From contig NC_092567.1 in the NCBI RefSeq assembly GCF_037975245.1, forward strand, positions 18,482,876 to 18,546,875: a stretch of DNA of 64,000 nt, written 5' to 3'. This stretch comes from Apostichopus japonicus (lineage: Eukaryota; Echinodermata; Holothuroidea; Aspidochirotida; Stichopodidae). The notes beneath the pieces were generated by a model that saw nothing but the letters and a program-made list of their open reading frames with translations, was not told where the DNA came from and did not search any database. The translations under genes and the position numbers were made by a program. Every line of letters starts with the position of its first letter. Position 1 is the first letter of the stretch. This document shows, piece after piece, positions 58,288 to 64,000 of this stretch.

Positions 58288-61200
58288 GCAGTTATTTATA
58301 AGTTTTTGTGCGGCAGTATATAAATTGTGAAAGTTACTTATTTGTATTGCACACTGTCTGCGTGTTTACCCTAGCGTCGTCGCATCGTGTTGGGAGACAG
58401 GTGTCAGACGAAAGAGCTCTGTATTTGGGTTTGAGTATTAAAATCATTAAAAAAGAGGACGCTCCCTTGACGACTATCTAAGCTTTAACAGTGGTGAAAG
58501 AAAAATCATAGCAAAGAAAACAAATGGGAATTCCCTCCTCGGTGATACAGTCTGTATCAATCAAGTTAAATGTTTCGTATAAAGTAAGCGGGGACATTAT
58601 TTTGTACCCTAAGAAAGATATCGCTGATTAAAAAATTTCAGTTGGAATAATTTTAAGTAACGTGGCCTATAATTAATTGATTCCATTATTACTTTATTTT
58701 GTTGTCAATAAATATTGATTGATCCGAATTCGTTTTTATATTCTATTCCAGTGTTCTCGATTCGTCTTTAACGCATTTGGAGACTCGCACCAAACCGCGC
58801 GCCGCCCTGTGAAAATGTTAACTTTCTGTTGCCAGCAAGTGAAGTTTTTTTCTTGTAGCTACAAAATGCAGACAGTAATGAAACGTGATACCTTGTTATC
58901 TTTCATCTAGAACTGACATTTCCACGCTGCTATGTACACTGTGTTATGGGTATTGACCGTAGCGGCATGTAGTGACTGTACACTAGTGTCTAAATACCAA
59001 CGGTAGCAAGCTGTGTGTTTATTTTCTGGGAACGATGGTGGTGTCTAACACTTCTGTTCAAGGGCGGCGGAACCGGGGGGGCACAGGGGGCACGTGCCCC
59101 CCCACTTTTCCTCAGGTTAAAAATGTGCCCTTTTTCTACATAAAAATTGAGGTGTCTCAAGTTAGCAAGAGGCCAGGGAACCAGAATGAACACTCGGGAA
59201 GGGCCGTTTCCGGCCATCTGAGGGGTTTGTAAAACTAAAAAATTTCTTGTACGCTCCGCGCCAACCGATGGTGGCGCTCCGCTCAGATAGTCGTGCATAC
59301 AACTTTGCAAATCCTGGCTACGCCCCTGACTTTTAATGAATTTCTGTGGCTCAAACTCAAAGCTATTTCGAATAAAAACAAAATGGTTAAGATATTAACA
59401 AGAAATTAACTCTAATTCAGAAGATTCCTACTTTAGCAACTAGCATGATTTCACCTCATTTTGTCTCAAAAGAAAACTTGTTCCTTGTTTCCCAATTTGC
59501 ACATTGGATATTACAGTGCTAGTATGCATATTTTCCTTGAGTGGGGGGGGGGGGGGGGTTGATGGAGTGATGTGTATACGCAAATAAGATAATACAATAA
59601 GAGTTATAAAGGGTACTAAATATAAGGCTGCATCAGTCCAATCGAATTTCTGCAAAGTGCCCTTTGATGTCGGTGCCCCCCCAGATTAAAAGTGCTTCCG
59701 CCGCCCTTGCTTCTCTTACACCTCAGTTACAACTAGGTCAGATTACCGGCATGAGACGTTTCTTTGTGTGCAAGTCTTCACACCCTTTAAAATATATTTC
59801 AGCGATCATTATTTTGGAAGTGGTCACAGACCTGAAGAGGTATGTGACCGTACACTCATTTCTTGTTTTGTAGTTTCCCATCCTTCACTTGATGTGAATG
59901 GTCCAAATATTTAAGCTCTAACTGCTCAGTTAACTGTTTAATAGTTAACTGTTTAATCTTGCACTATTTTCTGTTTATAACTCGATGTAATGGTTGGTCA
60001 TTCTTAGTTTTGTATTCATAGATTTACATTTTGCTCTGTAGTTTTCACGGAGGCTAATTAGAATAATGCCATGTGTATCTGCGCCCCGTTCCACTACAGT
60101 AATGATTATATCTTCAGTATTCGTTCCCCTGTAGCTATTTTCTTGTATGTTGGGTGACACCCACCATAATAGACCTTTCCCGGTATTTTCTTCTGTTGGG
60201 TAACACCCACCATAAAAGAACCTTAGAACCGTTCCCTGTATTTTCTTATATGCTGGGTTTACATTCACCATAAATGACAACCATTCCCTGTAACTGTTTT
60301 CTTCTATGTTGGGTAACACCCACCATAAGAGACAACCATACACTGTAGGTATTTTCTGGTATGTTGGGTTAACATTCACCATAAAAGACAACCACCATTC
60401 CCTGTAACTGTTTTCTACTCTGTTGGGTAACTCCCACCATAATAGGAAACCCGTCCTCCCTTCATGTTTAATTCTACAAACAAATACTTTCTAACTACAT
60501 GAATATTGGCATCTTGTCTATAAACGAAACCTGGTTGGACAAAGTCATCATTTGTGTTTACTTCATTCATTGCAAAATACAAAAGACAATGAAGTAACAT
60601 CGTTAGAGGAATAAGTACCGTATTATTGGGCTAATGTTATCATAGGCTTTCAATGCTCCTCAAATATGTTCCACTTTAATACAGTTTCAAAACTCTTACG
60701 GGGATGTCAATTTTGCCCCCCAAAAAATGAAAAATCTGGATTTGTAATACTCGGAAAAAAATGACTCCCTCCTTTCAATGAATGCTGAATGTTACCTGCA
60801 GTCCTTGAGACACTTCCTCCATCTTGTCTTGGTTCAACTCCAGGAAACTTTCGATGAGATCGCCGTCGATGAAGTTCTGCATCGGCTCTGTCTTCTTGTC
60901 GGTGTGGAACGACCTCCAAGTGCATCATAAATCAGTCAAGGAAATGCGTTAGGATAAGAGACGCTTTTTGGCCAAGATATGACCCCAAAATTAAAAGAGT
61001 TTTCTATTAAAGACATGTAAATGCAGTATGAACCATCAAAGTTAACCTTTGCAAGAAGAGCAAGGGCTGTTTTGAGAAAAAATGTTATCTGATTCTTTCA
61101 GGATCAGCATTGAGGTGAACATTCAATGGGGTATGCAGGGGTGTTAAAAGGGGTGAAGGGGGGGGGGGGAACAATTGCCACTACATTATCTCTTCTAAAA

Positions 61201-63628
61201 CTTCACCATTTGGTACCCACTCTCACTGGTACACCATGTGGGGCAGACACTGGCTGTCGTCATAAAGGACAAGTTAACCCAACCATCACCTTTAGCTGAT
61301 CTGACAGCAATCTTCGAGATGAATGACCCCTCTACAGACCCGAGAAAAATATTGCGTCGCTTGTAAGATATTAAGGTTTTCAAATGTCATGTCATGGGGC
61401 TGCCACTTTGTGACGTCTCAGTGGCACTGGAAGGTGAAAGATTTTGATTTTTAATTCCATTTTGTTTCACATTTTCAAGCTGAAAATAACCGGTAGTGAC
61501 ACAAAACTGATGCTAACGTTATTAGTCATGCTAAAAATCTATAAAAATAAAAATATCTTCTGTTGCAGCATTTTCAAAACCTATCTCTGTTTACAGACAT
61601 AATAAACATTGCAATACATCAGGAAAAATATTAAAAAATACAAGAAAATGTGACTGTGTGATGTCATATTTAGACTTGCTCAAGACTAGATGTTTGCTTA
61701 GCTGTTTAGGAAGGGTGTTTATTCATCACAGGAGGAGGATGATGATGATGATGGTGATGATAACAATGACGATGATTGGGTTTTGCTTCCCCACTAATAT
61801 TTTACCCCCAAAAAGTATCTTCTGTTAAATTACAAAGGATATAAGCTATGATCAATTTTGCCAACGCTTTTGATGACCTTCGTGAGTTTGTTCTGCACTT
61901 CGAGGAGGAACTTGTAGAAATCTTCCGTGAGCTGGGTCATTAGACCTGCGAGAATGAAAAAAGAGAGATGAAGCGTCTAAGAATTTCAACAACCAAAATA
62001 ACAGGTTTTTTATTTCTAAATATGGTAAGAATTGCCATGATCAAGATAGCATTCATAAAATATCTCCCAAATTTGAAAACTTTCACATCTTTGTCATACA
62101 GAATATTACAGGGATATGGTTTTGAAATAAACAGGAAGACAAATTCCAGCAACTTTTGATAAGCAATCCACCTCAGCCACCGGCAGGGTAAAAAAAAAAA
62201 TCACTGAACTCTGCAAAACTTGCGGTATAGGCTCCAGTTTGCATATGCTACAGTGTGTTAGGATAATAGTTTTTGTCCCTGAGGTAGAAAAGAAATCATG
62301 GATATTCCGCGAATTCGCAGAAAAATCTCATGCCTGCACCGAAAAAAGTCGTTCAAGTAGTGGAGGACTTGAAACGTCCCTTCTTCTCTTACCGACAGTT
62401 CCGTCTGCGGTTCCGAAGAGCAGACTTCCCTGAGTGGAGAGACTGCTTTCTCCTATGCTACCTCTCACCAGGGAGCCGTGTCTGAAGACGTTGACGAATT
62501 CTCCGAGATGGAACTGTCCCACCTGAGCTAGGTTCCTCCTGTCGTCATCCGTTGTGGCTGCGCTGTTAATTTAGAAAACACAACGAGCTAAACTTAGAAA
62601 GGAACATTTCATAGTGTTTGATCTTGCTAAAAGAATAAAGGGTGAGAGAGTTGTGCAGAAATAATCACATGGAAACTATTAATAATTCATGAGCTCCATT
62701 AAAGCAGCAATCAGGGTTTCAATCGTCTTCAAGACTAGCACTAATAAGATCATACAACATTGACTATATCAGATAAGAACACATTATTCCTTTAAAGTAG
62801 CATATAGCTTGGAATATAATAGAGGCATACACAACATTGATGATATCTAATTAGAATATATTGATAAGCTCCTTTAAAGTAGCATATAGCTTGGAATATA
62901 ATTAAAAGAGGAATACATAATATTGATCATATCTATAAGAACATATTGATGAGCTCCTTAAAGCAGCATATAGCTTGGAATATCATAAAGAGGCATACAT
63001 AACTTTGAACGTATCTATAAGAACATAAGCTCCTTTAAAGTAGCAATTAGCTTGGAATATCATAAATAGAGGCATACACAACATTGATCATATCTAATAA
63101 GAACTTTAATATTGATAAGCTCCTTAAAGCAGCATATAGCTTAGACTATTGTAAATAGAGGCATACACAACATTGATCATATATATAAGAACATATTGAT
63201 AAGCTCCTTTAAAAGTAGCATAAAGCTTGGAATATCATAAAAAGAGGCAAACACAACACTGATCATATCTAATAAGAACACTTTGATAAGCTCCTTAAAG
63301 CAGCTTTGAGGGTTCCATCCAGCTTTGAGAATCACAACACGAGGCCCACACAATATAGACCATACCAAGGAAGAACATACTCCGTCAAGAACATCTCCTT
63401 TAAGAAGCACAAGTCATTCCATGTCGCTTCCAAGGTAATCTATGTAAGAGACAGCATCTGGACTACATACGCACCGGTTGTTGTAGGTAAAAATTCAAAA
63501 TCTTTCATCAGTTAATACCTGTCTTTCTGGCAGACGAACAGATTGCTGTTATGCTCGGCCCCGAGGAAGGTATCGTCGTCGAGGATTTCGACAGCCGTCA
63601 TCCAGTTAGGGCTGTAGTTTCTTGCAAT
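58045..63628 (-). CDS. DDB1: DNA damage-binding protein 1, C-terminal 195 residues (partial, 5' part beyond the window)
   Basis: DDB1 is the adaptor of CUL4 ubiquitin ligases, joining the cullin to substrate receptors, with roles in nucleotide-excision repair and replication control. Exons in transcript order: 63519-63628, 62393-62562, 61843-61945, 60796-60919 and 58045-58125. Together they encode the end of the protein with close identity to vertebrate DDB1: NPNWM-type start ([15 protein letters not shown]), [44 protein letters not shown] and the terminal [13 protein letters not shown]. This corresponds to the last blades of the third propeller and the C-terminal helical domain of a protein of about 1140 residues. 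Three introns are GT-AG. The intron 60920-61842 is AT-AC with U12-type signals; only that splice restores the conserved HSFWRSFHT. All phases agree. The first exons lie right of 64000. Confidence 0.96.
58171..58284. repeat. (TA)n microsatellite close to the last DDB1 acceptor
   Basis: TA repeats interrupted by TGGATATA units, starting 46 bp upstream (in the transcript) of the last DDB1 acceptor at 58126. Length changes could affect branch-point choice, though this is speculation. Confidence 0.9.
59059..59709. mobile_element. hAT-like element in the last DDB1 intron
   Basis: 651 bp with perfect 14-bp inverted ends, CAAGGGCGGCGGAA and TTCCGCCGCCCTTG. It is flanked by near-identical 8-bp repeats CTTCTGTT (59051-59058) and CTTCTCTT (59710-59717). 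The interior has GGGGGCAC/GTGCCCCC palindromes and, near 59310-59329, CTGGCTACGCCCCTGA, which resembles the right end of another hAT-like family and may mark a nested remnant. No coding capacity. Confidence 0.7.
60120..60445. repeat. Six tandem units of about 57 bp in a DDB1 intron
   Basis: Marker GTTGGGTAACACCCACCATA recurs at about 60150, 60194, 60251, 60308, 60363 and 60422, each followed by a CCCTGTA...TTTTCT block. Units vary from about 45 to 59 bp. Confidence 0.85.
60920..61842 (-). other. AT-AC (U12-type) intron of DDB1
   Basis: Minus-strand intron of 923 bp. The donor is ATATCCTTTG (61842 down), matching the U12 AT-AC consensus ATATCCTT at every position. The branch site is TTCCTTGACT (60943-60934), also consensus, with the branch A at 60936, 16 nt from the intron end. 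The acceptor is CAC. Joining AGC-TT to T-TGG-AGG gives S-F-W-R, the conserved DDB1 sequence; no GT-AG alternative nearby does so. Confidence 0.9.
62184..62336. repeat. 153-bp interspersed repeat, copy 2
   Basis: Same length and order as the copy at 57218-57370, beginning CAGGGTAAAA and ending CTCATGCCTG. It lies in a short DDB1 intron (61946-62392), 57 bp from the next exon. Confidence 0.65.
62760..63310. repeat. Tandem repeat of 77-89 bp units in a DDB1 intron
   Basis: The block AAGCTCCTTTAAAGTAGCAT followed by ATAGCTTGGAATAT and AGAGGCATACACAACATTGA recurs with markers near 62799, 62881, 62965, 63042, 63131, 63217 and 63302. It fills most of the intron 62563-63518. Confidence 0.85.
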
Positions 63629-64000
63629 CTAGGAAATCAAGCAAAGGTTGTCAAGTCTCTGCAGTAATTTACAAATTCTACGACGTGATGTGTTCGAAAT
63701 AAAGAACTACACCAATCGGACTGAGGGGGGAAGGGAGGATGCTGTCATACAGGTCCTAATGTGCATGATCAATACTGCTTACACGTCTCTGCATCTCTGA
63801 AGGGGGGCAACGAGGCAGGGGTGTGAATTCACTCCCATTCCTGCTCCTAGGACCACTTTAACATCCCCATCTAACGGACGAGAGTGTTTACCCCAGCATC
63901 TGACCACTTTCTCAAATATTGAGGTAGGCAAAGGCACCCATACAACATCACTGCAGTGCAGCCATGACAAACAAAGTTGTTTTGAAACCAAGTGGAGAAC

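Noticed and set aside
61831-61842. GT donor at TTTGTAATT for the DDB1 exon ending near 61843
   Set aside because: It would add residues after HS that do not match DDB1 and would not join in frame to W-R-S-F; the AT-AC alternative is exact.

Overview
This is animal nuclear DNA: AT-rich, gene-sparse, with GT-AG spliced genes and a heavy load of transposon debris and simple repeats. A complete ferritin gene, a laccase-type multicopper oxidase, the 3' part of DDB1 and CR1-like LINEs with an esterase-like ORF1 point to a marine invertebrate deuterostome. From memory of the ferritin sequence I favour an echinoderm, probably a sea cucumber; that is inference.

Layout. 1-3.6 kb: a one-exon coding region for a 106-residue secreted or single-pass membrane protein (+). 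8.0-11.2 kb: ferritin (+), three coding exons, TATA box, iron-responsive element and poly(A) signals. 12.4-16.5 kb: a broken CR1-like LINE (+) that carries a nested hAT-like element with an exact 8-bp target duplication. 16.5-27.4 kb: no supported gene, only transposon pieces and repeats. 27.5-37.7 kb: eight 3'-terminal exons of an unidentified cysteine-rich membrane protein (-), all splice phases consistent. 38.5-40.4 kb: a composite TTAA-flanked element with a second element of 1.5 kb nested in it. 41.6-42.5 kb: a LINE remnant and one orphan exon candidate (-). 43.8-53.8 kb: a complete eight-exon laccase of 705 residues (-). 58.0 kb to the right edge: the last five exons of DDB1 (-), whose fourth intron from the left is an AT-AC (U12-type) intron.

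The genes are not an operon or cluster. Ferritin (iron storage) and laccase (copper oxidase) both handle redox metals, but nothing in the sequence links them. The points most worth following are the AT-AC intron in DDB1, the histidine-rich insert and hydrophobic C-terminus of the laccase, the nested element built on inverted TTCGCCCAAC arrays, a pair of hammerhead-ribozyme-like motifs, and the unidentified membrane protein.
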